From contig JAFSZV010000004.1 of assembly GCA_017455565.1 (NCBI GenBank), positions 1 to 41,443 of the forward strand: DNA of 41,443 nucleotides, written 5' to 3'. Below are positions 14,652 through 22,985 of this stretch, one piece after another (within the stretch, counting starts at the first letter, position 1; each line of letters opens with the position of its first letter). Made by a program: the position numbers and the translations under genes. Source of the stretch: Clostridia bacterium (GTDB lineage: Bacteria > Bacillota > Clostridia > Oscillospirales > Butyricicoccaceae). The notes under the pieces were generated by a model. That model was not told the DNA's origin. It ran no database searches and was given only the letters and a program-made list of their open reading frames with translations.

Positions 14652-16481
14652 ATGAACTTTGAGGAACTGAAAGAAAAAGCGCACCGGCTTCCAACAGAAC
14701 CCGGAGTCTATCTGATGCACGATCAATCCGGCGCGGTGATCTATGTAGGCAAGGCAAAGGTGCTTCGCAACCGGGTCAGCCAGTATTTTGCCGATCTGGC
14801 ATCGCATACGCTCAAGACCCGGCGGATGATCTCGAATATCGACAGCTTTGAGACCATCTTTGCCGCCACGGAGTTGGACGCCCTCTTGCTGGAAAACACG
14901 CTGATTAAAAAATACAAGCCGAAATACAATATTCTGCTGAAAGACGACAAGGGTTATCCCTTTATCCGTCTTGAGCCAGGCGATTATCCCCGCATGACGG
15001 TGGCGAACCGCAGGGAAAAGGACGGCGCCCGGTATTACGGTCCTTACGGCGGCCGGGGCACGGCAAATCACGCCATCCGTCTGCTGTCCGAGACTTTTCT
15101 TCTGCCGACCTGCAGCCGCCGCTTTCCGCGGGATATCGGCAAAGAGCGGCCATGCCTGCAGCTTGACATGGAAAAATGCTGCGGCATATGCACCGGAAAG
15201 ATTTCCGCGGAGGAATACGCCCGCCTGATCGCGCAATGCGAGCAGGTGCTGGAGGGTAAAAGCGAGGAGCTTTCTGCGCAGCTTCAGCTTCAGATGGAAC
15301 AGGCGGCCGCCGAGATGGAATTTGAGCGGGCCGCCGTGTTCCGCGACCGGATCCGCGCTATCGAACGCCTGCGCCAGTCGCGGATCGCCGTCGTTACCGG
15401 CGGTGCGGACACCGACGCGCTGGCTTTTGCGCTGCGAGGAAGCAGGGCGTGTATCGTCCGGCTCTCGTACCGCGATGGAATTTTGATGGATCGAAATACC
15501 GTTTTGCTGGACGGGCTGGACGCGGGCGACGCCGCCGACGCGCTGGAAAGCTTTATTCAGCAGTATTACGCCAAGTTAAGCTGGGCGCCCAAGCTGGTCT
15601 GCCTCTCGCATGAACTGGAAGCGCCCGAGATCATCGAAGAATACCTCACCACGCTCCGCGGGGCAAAATGTACGCTTCTTTTTCCTAAAAAAGGAGAAAA
15701 AAGGCGGGAAGTCCAGCTTGCGCTGGACAACGCGGCGCTGGAACTGGCCGAGGCCGAGGAGGCGGAACAGCGAACCGGCAAAACCTTGCAGCTTCTGCAG
15801 CAGATGCTGGGCCTTTCCGAACCGCCGCGGCGGATGGAATCCTTTGATATTTCCAATACGCTGGGGACGGACGCCGTCGCGTCCATGGTTGTTTTTCAAA
15901 ACGGCAGGCCGCTGAAAAGCGCCTATAAAAAATTCAAGATCAAAACCGCACAGGGCGGCGACGATTATGGCTCAATGGCCGAGGTGGTCGGGCGGCGGCT
16001 GGATCGGGCGCTTGCCGGCGACGAGGGCTTTTTGCCGCTGCCGGATATCTTTTTGATCGACGGCGGCGCGGGACAGGCCGAGGCCGCGCTGGAGCAGCTC
16101 CGTCAGCGGGGGCTTGAGCTGGCGATTCCGGTCTATGGCATGGTAAAGGACGACCATCACCGCACCCGCGCGCTGGTGACGGCAGAGGGGCAGGAATTCG
16201 GCATTTCCGCCACGCCCGCCGTTTTTGCGCTGCTGGGTAGGCTGCAGGAGGAAGTCCACCGTTTTGCCATCGAATATCACCGCACGCTTCGCGGCAAGCG
16301 AATGAGGCGTTCGTCGCTGGACGGGATCCCCGGTCTCGGAGAAGCGCGGGAAAAGAAGCTGCTTAAACGTTTCGGAACGGTACGCGCCGTGGCGGCGGCT
16401 TCCGTGGAAGAGCTTTCGTCCGTGCTGCCAAAGCAAGTGGCGCAGGCGGTCTACAATCACTTCAAGGAGAAGAAGGCATGA
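14652..16481 (+). CDS. uvrC: Excinuclease ABC subunit C (UvrC)
   Basis: The 609-residue protein has an N-terminal GIY-YIG nuclease (about 14-95, P-G-V-Y-L-M ... V-I-Y-V-G-K-A), a UVR motif (about 195-230), a central RNase-H-like nuclease with I-D-G-G-A-G-Q-A, and a C-terminal helix-hairpin-helix pair (D-G-I-P-G-L-G ... F-G-T-V). It makes both incisions in nucleotide excision repair. RBS CGGAGG lies upstream of ATG 14652. Its stop overlaps the rsmD start (ATGA at 16478-16481). Confidence 0.96.
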   Translation: MNFEELKEKAHRLPTEPGVYLMHDQSGAVIYVGKAKVLRNRVSQYFADLASHTLKTRRMISNIDSFETIFAATELDALLLENTLIKKYKPKYNILLKDDKGYPFIRLEPGDYPRMTVANRREKDGARYYGPYGGRGTANHAIRLLSETFLLPTCSRRFPRDIGKERPCLQLDMEKCCGICTGKISAEEYARLIAQCEQVLEGKSEELSAQLQLQMEQAAAEMEFERAAVFRDRIRAIERLRQSRIAVVTGGADTDALAFALRGSRACIVRLSYRDGILMDRNTVLLDGLDAGDAADALESFIQQYYAKLSWAPKLVCLSHELEAPEIIEEYLTTLRGAKCTLLFPKKGEKRREVQLALDNAALELAEAEEAEQRTGKTLQLLQQMLGLSEPPRRMESFDISNTLGTDAVASMVVFQNGRPLKSAYKKFKIKTAQGGDDYGSMAEVVGRRLDRALAGDEGFLPLPDIFLIDGGAGQAEAALEQLRQRGLELAIPVYGMVKDDHHRTRALVTAEGQEFGISATPAVFALLGRLQEEVHRFAIEYHRTLRGKRMRRSSLDGIPGLGEAREKKLLKRFGTVRAVAAASVEELSSVLPKQVAQAVYNHFKEKKA

Positions 16482-17032
16482 GAATCATCACGGGAATCGC
16501 GAAAGGAAAGCGTCTGCAAACGCCGGAAGGGATGCACACCCGTCCCACGGCCGAGCGGGTGAAGGAATCGATCTTCAGCATCATCCAGTGGGATCTGGAG
16601 GGCAGGGAAGTGCTGGATTTGTTTGGCGGCAGCGGCCAGCTCGGTCTGGAGGCCCTGTCCCGGGGCGCGAGGCACTGCGTGATCGTCGACGGCGACCGCG
16701 GCGCCCAGCAGGCGATTGAGGCAAATATCAAAGCCTGCGGGTTTGAAAAAACCTGCACACTCATCAAGGGCGATGCTTTTTCCTATCTTCAGCGGCAGAA
16801 AAAAGGCGCGTTTCACGTAATTTTTCTCGATCCGCCTTATGGTGGGGCGCTTATGAATCGTGCGCTGGAAGAAATTTGCCGAATTGACATTTTGGCTGAG
16901 GGTGGTATAATTGTTTGTGAAAGTGGCGAAACGGATGAATTGTCTCCCGTGCCCGCGCCTTACCGGGTGCTGCGTCGGTATCATTACAGCCACTCGAATG
17001 TGATCACGATTACGAAGGGCGATGTGAAATGA
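16478..17032 (+). CDS. rsmD: 16S rRNA (guanine-966-N2)-methyltransferase RsmD
   Basis: The 184-residue Rossmann-fold methyltransferase begins M-R-I-I-T-G, with R-P-T-A-E-R-V-K-E near 25-33, SAM loop D-L-F-G-G-S-G-Q-L-G (about 48-57) and catalytic D-P-P-Y (about 118-121). It modifies 16S rRNA in the small subunit. It is coupled to uvrC upstream and to coaD downstream by four-base overlaps. The rsmD-coaD pair is a standard Firmicute arrangement. Confidence 0.95.
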   Translation: MRIITGIAKGKRLQTPEGMHTRPTAERVKESIFSIIQWDLEGREVLDLFGGSGQLGLEALSRGARHCVIVDGDRGAQQAIEANIKACGFEKTCTLIKGDAFSYLQRQKKGAFHVIFLDPPYGGALMNRALEEICRIDILAEGGIIVCESGETDELSPVPAPYRVLRRYHYSHSNVITITKGDVK

Positions 17033-17511
17033 AGATCGCTGTGGTATCCGGCAGCTTTGACCCAGTGACGCTGGGTCACGTGGATGTGGTGAGAAGAGCG
17101 GCCAAGCTGTTTGATCGCGTGATCGTGGCCTCTGTGGTCAATGTGGAAAAAGAGTATCGCTTTACGCCCGAAGAGCGGGTCCGTTTTCTGGAAGACGCAT
17201 TTTCCGATCTTCCGAACGTTTCCGTTGAGTTTTCCGACGGGTATCTCTATGAGCTCGTTTTGAAGCACGGTGCCTGCGCGATCGTGCGCGGCCTGCGCAG
17301 TGAAAAAGAGCTTCCATATGAGCTGCTTATGGCAAATTACAACAGGGAGCATACAAACGGCTGCGATACGGTCTTTCTTCCCGCAGAGGCAGGCATGGAG
17401 CGCCTGAGCTCTTCCGAGGTCAAGCGCCTGAGCGACGAAGGGAAGGACATTACCTCGCTGGTGACGCCCATGGTGGCAGCAGCGTTGAAAAACGACAAAA
17501 GGAGTGTGTGA
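17029..17511 (+). CDS. coaD: Phosphopantetheine adenylyltransferase
   Basis: The 160-residue nucleotidyltransferase shows G-S-F-D-P-V-T-L-G-H near the N-terminus (the T/HxGH active site) and V-R-G-L-R-S near residue 90. A C-terminal S-S-x-x-V-K motif matches the family's adenylate-binding end. It catalyses the fourth step of coenzyme A synthesis. Length is typical. Start overlaps the rsmD stop. Confidence 0.95.
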   Translation: MKIAVVSGSFDPVTLGHVDVVRRAAKLFDRVIVASVVNVEKEYRFTPEERVRFLEDAFSDLPNVSVEFSDGYLYELVLKHGACAIVRGLRSEKELPYELLMANYNREHTNGCDTVFLPAEAGMERLSSSEVKRLSDEGKDITSLVTPMVAAALKNDKRSV

Positions 17512-17514
17512 GCC

Positions 17515-17988
17515 ATGGCAGCACAGCAGATCGATGAAATGATCAACAATTTGTATGAAATGGTCGAAGACGCGTTTACCATGCCGCTTGGGAATGACCG
17601 CTGCATCCTGGAGCGGGAAAAGGTGCTGGATATTCTGGATGAGATCCGCGCCAATCTGCCCAGCGACCTGAAAATGGCCCGGGAGATCGTGGAAAAACGA
17701 AACGATATCATCGCGGCCGGCAAAAAGGAATACGACAATCTGAAAAAACAGGCGGACGATTACGCAAAGCAAAAGATCAACGAGCACGAAATCACGCAGG
17801 AGGCCCGCAAAAAGGCTGCCGAGCTCGTTACTGCCGCCGAACATCGGGCAAAAGAGATCATGCGTTCCGCTGGCGCCTATTGCGACGACGCCATGAAGCG
17901 GACGGAAGAGGCGCTCAGTCAGTCGCTTGACGAGCTAAAGCAATCGCGCACGCAATTCCGTCAGGCCATCCGCGAGCAGCAACAGTAA
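17515..17988 (+). CDS. Coiled-coil protein of unknown function downstream of coaD
   Basis: The 157-residue, highly charged, mostly helical protein has no TM segment and no cysteine cluster. Heptad-like alternation runs from about 60 to 150. It starts three bases after the coaD stop with AAAGGAGTG upstream, so it belongs to the uvrC-rsmD-coaD transcript. The pattern resembles ATP-synthase b-subunit or DivIVA-like coiled coils, and automatic annotation might call it an 'ATPase', but I see no nucleotide-binding motif. It may be a cell-division or envelope scaffold. This is inference only. Confidence 0.75.
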   Translation: MAAQQIDEMINNLYEMVEDAFTMPLGNDRCILEREKVLDILDEIRANLPSDLKMAREIVEKRNDIIAAGKKEYDNLKKQADDYAKQKINEHEITQEARKKAAELVTAAEHRAKEIMRSAGAYCDDAMKRTEEALSQSLDELKQSRTQFRQAIREQQQ

Positions 17989-17993
17989 CGCAA

Positions 17994-18022
17994 AAAGATC
18001 ATCGGCCCTGCCGATGATCTTT
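17994..18022 (+). terminator. Hairpin terminator of the uvrC-coaD operon
   Basis: A perfect 13-bp stem joins AAAGATCATCGGC (17994-18006) and GCCGATGATCTTT (18010-18022) with a 3-nt loop, six bases after the stop of the coiled-coil gene. The U-tract is only the three T's of the stem, so termination may be partial and pxpABC may be reached by read-through. No separate pxp promoter is evident. Confidence 0.65.
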
Positions 18023-18039
18023 CGGTATGGAGGGATACC

Positions 18040-18807
18040 ATGAGATCCATCGATCTGAACAGCGATCTGGGGGAGAGCTTCGGCGTCTATACCATTGGAA
18101 CAGACCGGAGACTCATGCGGTATATCACATCGGCGTCGGTGGCCTGTGGCTGGCACGCCGGCGACCCCGTCGTCATGAGGGAAACCGTGGCTGCCGCAAA
18201 AGCCTGCGGGATCGGGATCGGCGCACATCCCGGGTATCAGGACCTGATGGGCTTTGGCCGCCGCGAAATGAAGCTGACTCCCGTCGAGGTTTATTCCTAC
18301 GTCCTGTATCAGTTGGGCGCACTGTATGCCTTTCTTCAGGCAGCGGATGTGCATTTACAGCACTTGAAGCCGCATGGAGCCTTATATAATCAAGCCTGTA
18401 AAGATGAACAGCTTGCAGGCGCAATTTGCCGCGCGGTAAAAGATTTCGACCGGGACATCATCATTTTAGCGCCCTATGCCAGCGCGTTCCGCGGCGCAGC
18501 GGAAGCGTTGGATCTTCCGTTTGCGGCAGAGTTTTTTGCCGATCGTGCTTATCAGCCCGACGGCAGCCTTGTGCCGCGGGTGGAAGCGGGAGCCGTGATC
18601 CGCGACCCCGCTCTTGCCTGCAAAAGGGTGTTGCAGATGGCGCAGGAGGGAACGGTGGAATGTATGGACGGAACGATCCTTTCCATGCGCTGCGCTTCGA
18701 TCTGCGTTCACGGCGACAATGAGACGGCGTTGGAAACCGTCCGCCTGATCCGCAGCACGCTGGAGCAAAACGGGATCTCGCTGCGGCCCATAAAGGAACT
18801 TCTCTGA
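18040..18807 (+). CDS. pxpA: 5-oxoprolinase subunit A (LamB/YcsF family)
   Basis: The 255-residue protein has the LamB/YcsF hallmarks: D-L-N-S-D-L-G-E-S-F-G at the N-terminus, A-C-G-W-H-A-G-D, G-A-H-P-G-Y-Q-D and H-L-K-P-H-G-A-L-Y-N. PxpA with PxpBC cleaves 5-oxoproline (pyroglutamate) to glutamate at the cost of ATP, clearing a damage product of glutamine and glutathione chemistry. RBS GGAGGG lies upstream of ATG 18040. Its stop overlaps the pxpB start by one base. Confidence 0.94.
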   Translation: MRSIDLNSDLGESFGVYTIGTDRRLMRYITSASVACGWHAGDPVVMRETVAAAKACGIGIGAHPGYQDLMGFGRREMKLTPVEVYSYVLYQLGALYAFLQAADVHLQHLKPHGALYNQACKDEQLAGAICRAVKDFDRDIIILAPYASAFRGAAEALDLPFAAEFFADRAYQPDGSLVPRVEAGAVIRDPALACKRVLQMAQEGTVECMDGTILSMRCASICVHGDNETALETVRLIRSTLEQNGISLRPIKELL

Positions 18808-19493
18808 TGGATTATCCGATCGTACCCTGCGGCGACAGCGCCGTTACGATCTTGCTCGGAAATGAGATTTCTCCGGCTGTCAACCGCCTGGTTTTCGCCG
18901 CATTTTCCGCGCTGCAGCGCGATCTTGTCTCGGGCGTGCGGGAGATTGTTCCCACATACGGGACGCTTTGCGTCCATTATGACCCGGAACGCATTGGCTA
19001 TTCGCAACTCTGCGCTTGGATCCGCAGTGTTTCGGACGCTGACGGCGGCGGGGTGCGTTCCCAAGGGAAATTGATCCGGATCCCGGTCTGTTACGGCGGG
19101 GAATACGGTCCAGATCTTGTCCATGTCGCAGAACATGCCGGGCTTTCCCCAGAAGATGTGATCCGGAGGCATTCGCAGCGGGAATACCTGGTTTATATGC
19201 TCGGCTTTTTACCCGGCTTTGCCTATCTGGGCGAGATGGACGAGCGCATCGCCTGTCCCCGGCTTGCCGCGCCGCGGACCCATATCCAGGCTGGCTCCGT
19301 CGGCATCGCTGGCCAGCAGACGGGGATCTATCCGCTTTCTTCTCCCGGCGGATGGCAATTGATTGGAAGAACGCCGGAAACGCTGTTTTCCCTGAAGGAA
19401 AAGGAAGCTTCCTTTCTGCTTTCGGCAGGTGACAGAGTTTGCTTTTTCCCCATCACGCCGGAAGAATACCGGGAAAGGGAGGCGCGCTTATGA
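18807..19493 (+). CDS. pxpB: 5-oxoprolinase subunit B (KipI-like)
   Basis: The 228-residue protein begins P-C-G-D-S-A-V and contains the KipI-type motif L-G-F-L-P-G-F-A-Y-L-G, P-R-x-x-x-P-R-T, S-V-G-I-A-G-Q-Q and Y-P-x-x-S-P-G-G-W. It is the allophanate-hydrolase-like subunit 1 that works with PxpC. In Bacillus the homologue KipI also inhibits the sporulation kinase KinA, but the complete pxpABC set here favours the metabolic role. Start overlaps pxpA and stop overlaps pxpC (ATGA). Confidence 0.93.
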   Translation: MDYPIVPCGDSAVTILLGNEISPAVNRLVFAAFSALQRDLVSGVREIVPTYGTLCVHYDPERIGYSQLCAWIRSVSDADGGGVRSQGKLIRIPVCYGGEYGPDLVHVAEHAGLSPEDVIRRHSQREYLVYMLGFLPGFAYLGEMDERIACPRLAAPRTHIQAGSVGIAGQQTGIYPLSSPGGWQLIGRTPETLFSLKEKEASFLLSAGDRVCFFPITPEEYREREARL

Positions 19494-20440
19494 TCCGCAT
19501 TCTGGATCCCGGACTTCTGACCACCGTTCAGGACGGCGGCCGATACGGATATCAGCGTTTCGGCGTGCCTGTCTGCGGCGCCATGGACGCACAGGCGCTG
19601 GCGATGGCCAACCTCCTCGTCGGGAACAAGCCGGACGAGGGTGCGCTGGAGATCACGGCGCTGGGGCCGACGATCCGATTTGAAACCGAAAACATCTTTG
19701 CGCTTGCGGGCGCGGATTTTTCTCCAACGCGCAACGGCGTTCCGCTCAAGACCGGACACGCCTGGCTGGCACATCCGGGGGATATTTTGGAATGCGGCGC
19801 CGCAAAGGGCGGTTTTCGCGGATATATCGCTTTTTCCGGGGGGCTGAACGTGCCGTTTTTGATGGAAAGTAAAAGTACTTGTCTGTCCGCGCGATTCGGC
19901 GGTTTTCATGGCAGGGCTCTTCAAAAAAACGATCTGATCGAGTTTTCTGCGCCGCAATACTGGCTGAAAGGGCTTTCCCGGCGGGAAATCCTGCCGACTT
20001 ATGATCTTTCTGCGCCTGTGCGCGTGGTTTTGGGGCCGCAGGCCGATGCGTTTTCCGGGGAAGGGATCGAAACGTTCTTTTCCGCAGGATACCGCGTCGG
20101 ACACAGCAGCGACCGAATGGGCTGCCGACTGGAAGGACCGGAGATCTGCCTGAAACAAGGCGTTTCCCCGAACATCCTCTCTGACGGGATCGCCATGGGC
20201 AGCATCCAAGTGCCAAACGGCCAACCAATCGTAATGATGGCTGACCGTCAGACCACTGGCGGCTATGTCAAATTGGGCTGTGTCATCACGGCCGATCTTC
20301 CGCTAATGGCCCAGCGCAGGCCCGGCGACACGGTGCGGTTCCAGCAGGTCACCGTTGAAGAAGCGCAGCGCCTGCTGGCAGACAGCCGGAGAAAGCTTTG
20401 CAATCTGCAGGACGATCTGGAACACAACGGAAACTGGTAA
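19490..20440 (+). CDS. pxpC: 5-oxoprolinase subunit C (biotin-dependent carboxyltransferase-like)
   Basis: The 316-residue protein contains L-T-T-V-Q-D-G-G-R, G-V-P-x-x-G-A-M-D and L-A-G-A-D-F near the N-terminus, then G-P-Q-A-D-A-F, S-S-D-R-M-G-C-R-L, and G-Q-P-I-V-M-M-A-D-R-Q-T-T-G-G-Y. These are the signatures of KipA/PxpC. It forms the B-C complex that acts on phosphorylated oxoproline with PxpA. ATG 19490 overlaps the pxpB stop, and GGGAGG lies upstream. Confidence 0.93.
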   Translation: MIRILDPGLLTTVQDGGRYGYQRFGVPVCGAMDAQALAMANLLVGNKPDEGALEITALGPTIRFETENIFALAGADFSPTRNGVPLKTGHAWLAHPGDILECGAAKGGFRGYIAFSGGLNVPFLMESKSTCLSARFGGFHGRALQKNDLIEFSAPQYWLKGLSRREILPTYDLSAPVRVVLGPQADAFSGEGIETFFSAGYRVGHSSDRMGCRLEGPEICLKQGVSPNILSDGIAMGSIQVPNGQPIVMMADRQTTGGYVKLGCVITADLPLMAQRRPGDTVRFQQVTVEEAQRLLADSRRKLCNLQDDLEHNGNW

Positions 20441-20513
20441 TGCCGATTTTGGCCGCGCCGTCATTATAGCCAAATAAATTCTCAATTTATGATGATAGAA
20501 AGGAATTAAAACC

Positions 20514-21764
20514 ATGTCTGATTTCAACAACAGCGTCGATCCCTCCGGCATCCCGGCGGAAGACCGCAAACAGGCGGACATGACACGGAAGCGAGGTAAA
20601 ATAATTGCCGGGATTGTTGCGGCTGTCCTTATCGTATTGGCCTCGCTGGCAGTCCTCATCACGCAGATGATCATTCCGAAGTTCCTGATTCCGCATCATG
20701 ATTACAAAGAGGCGCAGGCACTGCTTGAGGCCGGAGAATATGATGCGGCGGCCGCCGCTTTTCAGGCGCTGGAAGGATACAAAGACAGTTCGGAAAAGGT
20801 TTTGGCGGTAACATACGCCAAGGCGTCCGCACTGCTCGACAGAGGCGATATTCCCGCTGCGGCCATGATGTTTTATTCGATTCGTGATTACGAGGATGCT
20901 CGACAGCGAAGCATGGACCTGTGGGGTCGGATCGTGAACCGCGAAACGCTCTCTGCCGGCGTGTTTCATACGGTAGCCGTGAAGACTGACGGAACCGCAA
21001 TGGCCGTTGGGGATAACAATGCCGGCCAATGCGACGTCAGTGACTGGAACGACATGATTGCAGTTTCCGCAGGCGGAAGCCACACGGTGGGTTTGAAAGC
21101 GGACGGCACGGTGGTCGCTGTCGGAGACAATCAATTCAACCAGTGCGACGTTGAGGATTGGCGTGACATTGTCGCTATTTCCGCCAGATCGAGTCATACG
21201 GTGGGTTTGAAAGCGGACGGCACGGTGGTCGCCACCGGGCAAAACAATTGCGATCAGTGCAATGTGAGCGGCTGGAAGGACATCGTTTCCATTTCTGCGG
21301 GAATGGGCCACACGGTGGGTTTGAAAGCGGACGGCACAGTGGTCGCCGCGGGATGGAATCATGCCGGTCAATGTGACGTCGGCGAATGGTTCGACATCGT
21401 CGCCGTGTTTACCGGCCCCAACAATACGATGGGTGTAACCATCGACGGAACGGTGATCGCCACAGGGGAAAACAGCAACGGCCAGTGCAGAGTCGATACA
21501 TGGCAGGATATCGCGGCGGTTTCCTGCGGCTCCTCGTTTACCGTCGGATTAGCGAAGGATCGCTCGATCTCTTTCGCGGGCGATTACAAAAACGGCTTGT
21601 CCGGCGTCCGCCGCTGGGAGAATATCGTTGCCATTTCCGCGGGGTACTACACGATTGTCGGCCTGAAAGCCAATGGAACGGCAGTGGCAGTCGGCAACAA
21701 TGCAAATGACGAATGCAATGTTGATGGTTGGGAGCAGATCATGCTCCCCAATAAGGCAAAATAA
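20514..21764 (+). CDS. Membrane-anchored RCC1-like repeat protein
   Basis: The 416-residue protein has a short polar N-terminus, one TM segment (about 29-58), a TPR-like helical region of about 80 residues with two related units ending in Y-K-D-S and Y-E-D-A-R, and then seven or eight beta-propeller repeats of about 38 residues. Each repeat has the form H-T-V-G-L-K-A-D-G-T-V-V-A-x-G, N-x-x-x-Q-C-x-V, W-x-D-I-V-A-I-S-A. RCC1-type propellers are usually protein-binding. The topology puts the propeller outside the cell if the TM is an uncleaved signal anchor. AAAGGAA precedes ATG 20514. Ligand and role are unknown. It is a single gene after pxpABC. Confidence 0.85.
   Translation: MSDFNNSVDPSGIPAEDRKQADMTRKRGKIIAGIVAAVLIVLASLAVLITQMIIPKFLIPHHDYKEAQALLEAGEYDAAAAAFQALEGYKDSSEKVLAVTYAKASALLDRGDIPAAAMMFYSIRDYEDARQRSMDLWGRIVNRETLSAGVFHTVAVKTDGTAMAVGDNNAGQCDVSDWNDMIAVSAGGSHTVGLKADGTVVAVGDNQFNQCDVEDWRDIVAISARSSHTVGLKADGTVVATGQNNCDQCNVSGWKDIVSISAGMGHTVGLKADGTVVAAGWNHAGQCDVGEWFDIVAVFTGPNNTMGVTIDGTVIATGENSNGQCRVDTWQDIAAVSCGSSFTVGLAKDRSISFAGDYKNGLSGVRRWENIVAISAGYYTIVGLKANGTAVAVGNNANDECNVDGWEQIMLPNKAK
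21084..21339 (+). repeat. Near-identical internal DNA repeats in the RCC1-like gene
   Basis: The stretch beginning ACGGTGGGTTTGAAAGCGGA and running through CGGCAC(G/A)GTGGTCGC occurs at 21084, 21198 and 21312. The period is exactly 114 bp, or 38 codons. Identity at the DNA level shows recent duplication or gene conversion of repeat units. Confidence 0.85.
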
Positions 21765-21875
21765 CCGGAATCGCTTTGCAAAACACAGGGTTTTCCGTAG
21801 GGAAAAGAAAAACAGCCGCCTGTCACTTTTTGCCGCTTCCCCTCAAGAGGACAGTGAAATAATTAACGAAAAGTT

Positions 21876-21947
21876 CACAGCGCTGCGGCGCTGTGGCAAC
21901 CGCAGATTTCGGTTGAATGCTTCGGCCTTCAACCGAAATTTGCGGTT
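21876..21947. terminator. Tandem hairpins between convergent genes (probable bidirectional terminator or intergenic repeat)
   Basis: First hairpin: CACAGCGC (21876-21883) with GCGCTGTG (21888-21895). Second: arms 21898-21920 and 21925-21947 pair over 23 positions with one mismatch and one G-U, closed by a C(TTCG)G tetraloop. They lie between the RCC1-like gene and the convergent Nudix gene. Only a weak TTTCTTC tract follows on the plus strand. The arrangement could terminate both genes or be a mobile palindromic repeat. Confidence 0.55.
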
Positions 21948-22010
21948 TCTTCATTCACAGAGACTGCAAACAAATTTGCGCAATTATCTTGACACCACCT
22001 TATACTCTCT

Positions 22011-22442
22011 TTAAAAATGGTTCTCGCTGATCAGCCACTCAATGATTTTTTCAGCTCTCTTTTCAAGTGGCGGCAATTCTTCTTTTCCAAAAAATCTCAG
22101 GCTCATGCTTTCTCCATCGGTGATCTTCATTTCACCTCCAACACCTTTGGCAAGGTAAAGAGCTACGACAGAAAAAAGCTCGTCTCCGTTTGGGTATTTG
22201 AAATAAAAATCAATTCCCGAAAACAAATGAAGAAATATATACTCTTCTGCAGTTAGATTTGTTTCTTCTTTCAGTTCTCTGTCCGCAGTCTGCTCTATTG
22301 TTTCGCCCAATTCAATCGCACCGCCGGGGATACCCCAAGAATGAGTATCTGAGCGCAGATTCAGCAACACTTTATTATCTTTCATCACAACAACAGTCGC
22401 TCCAACTGTTAGCATAGGCGCATGCCCGATGTGTTTTCTCAT
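22011..22442 (-). CDS. Nudix hydrolase
   Basis: The 143-residue protein has a complete Nudix box: G-G-A-I-E-L-G-E-T ... R-E-L-K-E-E-T-N-L (about 41-64), fitting GX5EX7REUXEE. Such enzymes hydrolyse nucleoside diphosphates linked to another group. The substrate cannot be told. The N-terminus H-x-P-M-L-T-V-G-A-T-V-V-V is typical, so ATG 22442 is probably right, but no Shine-Dalgarno sequence lies before it. An IS200/IS605 element begins about 16 bp upstream of the start codon. A good promoter in the right orientation lies on its far side (24286-24314), so normal transcription is probably interrupted. Confidence 0.88.
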   Translation of the reverse strand: MRKHIGHAPMLTVGATVVVMKDNKVLLNLRSDTHSWGIPGGAIELGETIEQTADRELKEETNLTAEEYIFLHLFSGIDFYFKYPNGDELFSVVALYLAKGVGGEMKITDGESMSLRFFGKEELPPLEKRAEKIIEWLISENHF

Positions 22443-22468
22443 TTCATAAAATAATTTAGCGGCGGAAA

Positions 22469-22490
22469 CCCACTTGCTTTAGCAGGTGGG
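22469..22490. repeat. Left-end hairpin of the IS200/IS605 element
   Basis: A 9-bp stem with one G-T wobble (CCCACTTGC with GCAGGTGGG) and a TTTA loop. It matches the right-end hairpin at 24241-24262 in 17 of 22 positions and in loop sequence. Confidence 0.85.
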
Positions 22491-22510
22491 AGGAGCCGCT
22501 TTCTCCTTTC

Positions 22511-22915
22511 TTAGCCTTGTTCGGCTATATACTTTTCAATGGTTGCCGATGAGACTTCGCCAATACTACAGACAAAGTATCCGTCTGACCAGAAGATGTG
22601 TTTTCTCCAGTATTGTTTGGATAATACGTCTTTGTAGCGTATCCAGAGCCATCGTGTTGTTCTCTGTTTGATGATACTAATGATATCACAGATACGTTCT
22701 GTCGTATCGTATTCCAGTAAAATATGGATGTGGTCTTTGTCAGTCTCCATAGCAATGATATTCCAGTTGTTTTGCTTCGCAAGATAAGCTATGGCTCGTT
22801 TTACAAAGTCGATGGTGCTGTTTTGTAGCAAAACTTTTCTATATTTTGTGACAAGAACGATATGTGCTTTGAGATTATATTTGCGCCTGTTTCTGCGATT
22901 GTAATGGCTTTGCAT
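22511..22915 (-). CDS. tnpA: IS200-type HUH transposase TnpA
   Basis: The 134-residue Y1 transposase has the HUH metal motif as H-I-H in D-K-D-H-I-H-I-L-L. The catalytic tyrosine (about Y129) sits in I-E-K-Y-I-A-E-Q-G at the very C-terminus. It cuts and rejoins single-stranded DNA at the element's hairpin ends. Length and motif order are normal for clostridial members, so it is probably active. ATG 22915 has only a weak AATAGG before it. It is transcribed away from tnpB. Confidence 0.92.
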   Translation of the reverse strand: MQSHYNRRNRRKYNLKAHIVLVTKYRKVLLQNSTIDFVKRAIAYLAKQNNWNIIAMETDKDHIHILLEYDTTERICDIISIIKQRTTRWLWIRYKDVLSKQYWRKHIFWSDGYFVCSIGEVSSATIEKYIAEQG

Positions 22916-22919
22916 CCTA

Positions 22920-22948
22920 TTGCATATTCACTGAATCCATGCTATAAT
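22920..22948 (+). promoter_or_regulatory. Promoter of tnpB
   Basis: TTGCAT at 22920-22925 and TATAAT at 22943-22948 are separated by 17 bp. The tnpB GTG lies 37 bp downstream with AGGGAGG in between. Confidence 0.75.
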
Positions 22949-22985
22949 AATATATAGTGAAGTGCAATGAAGGGAGGTGTTACTG

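Noticed and set aside
18807..19493. KipI-type kinase inhibitor as the main role of the pxpB gene
   Set aside because: pxpA, pxpB and pxpC are complete and translationally coupled, so the 5-oxoprolinase role is the simpler reading.
21084..21340. Regular DNA repeats that could suggest a CRISPR array
   Set aside because: The repeats are in frame, have a 114-bp period and encode RCC1-like units. There are no short equal spacers and no cas genes.
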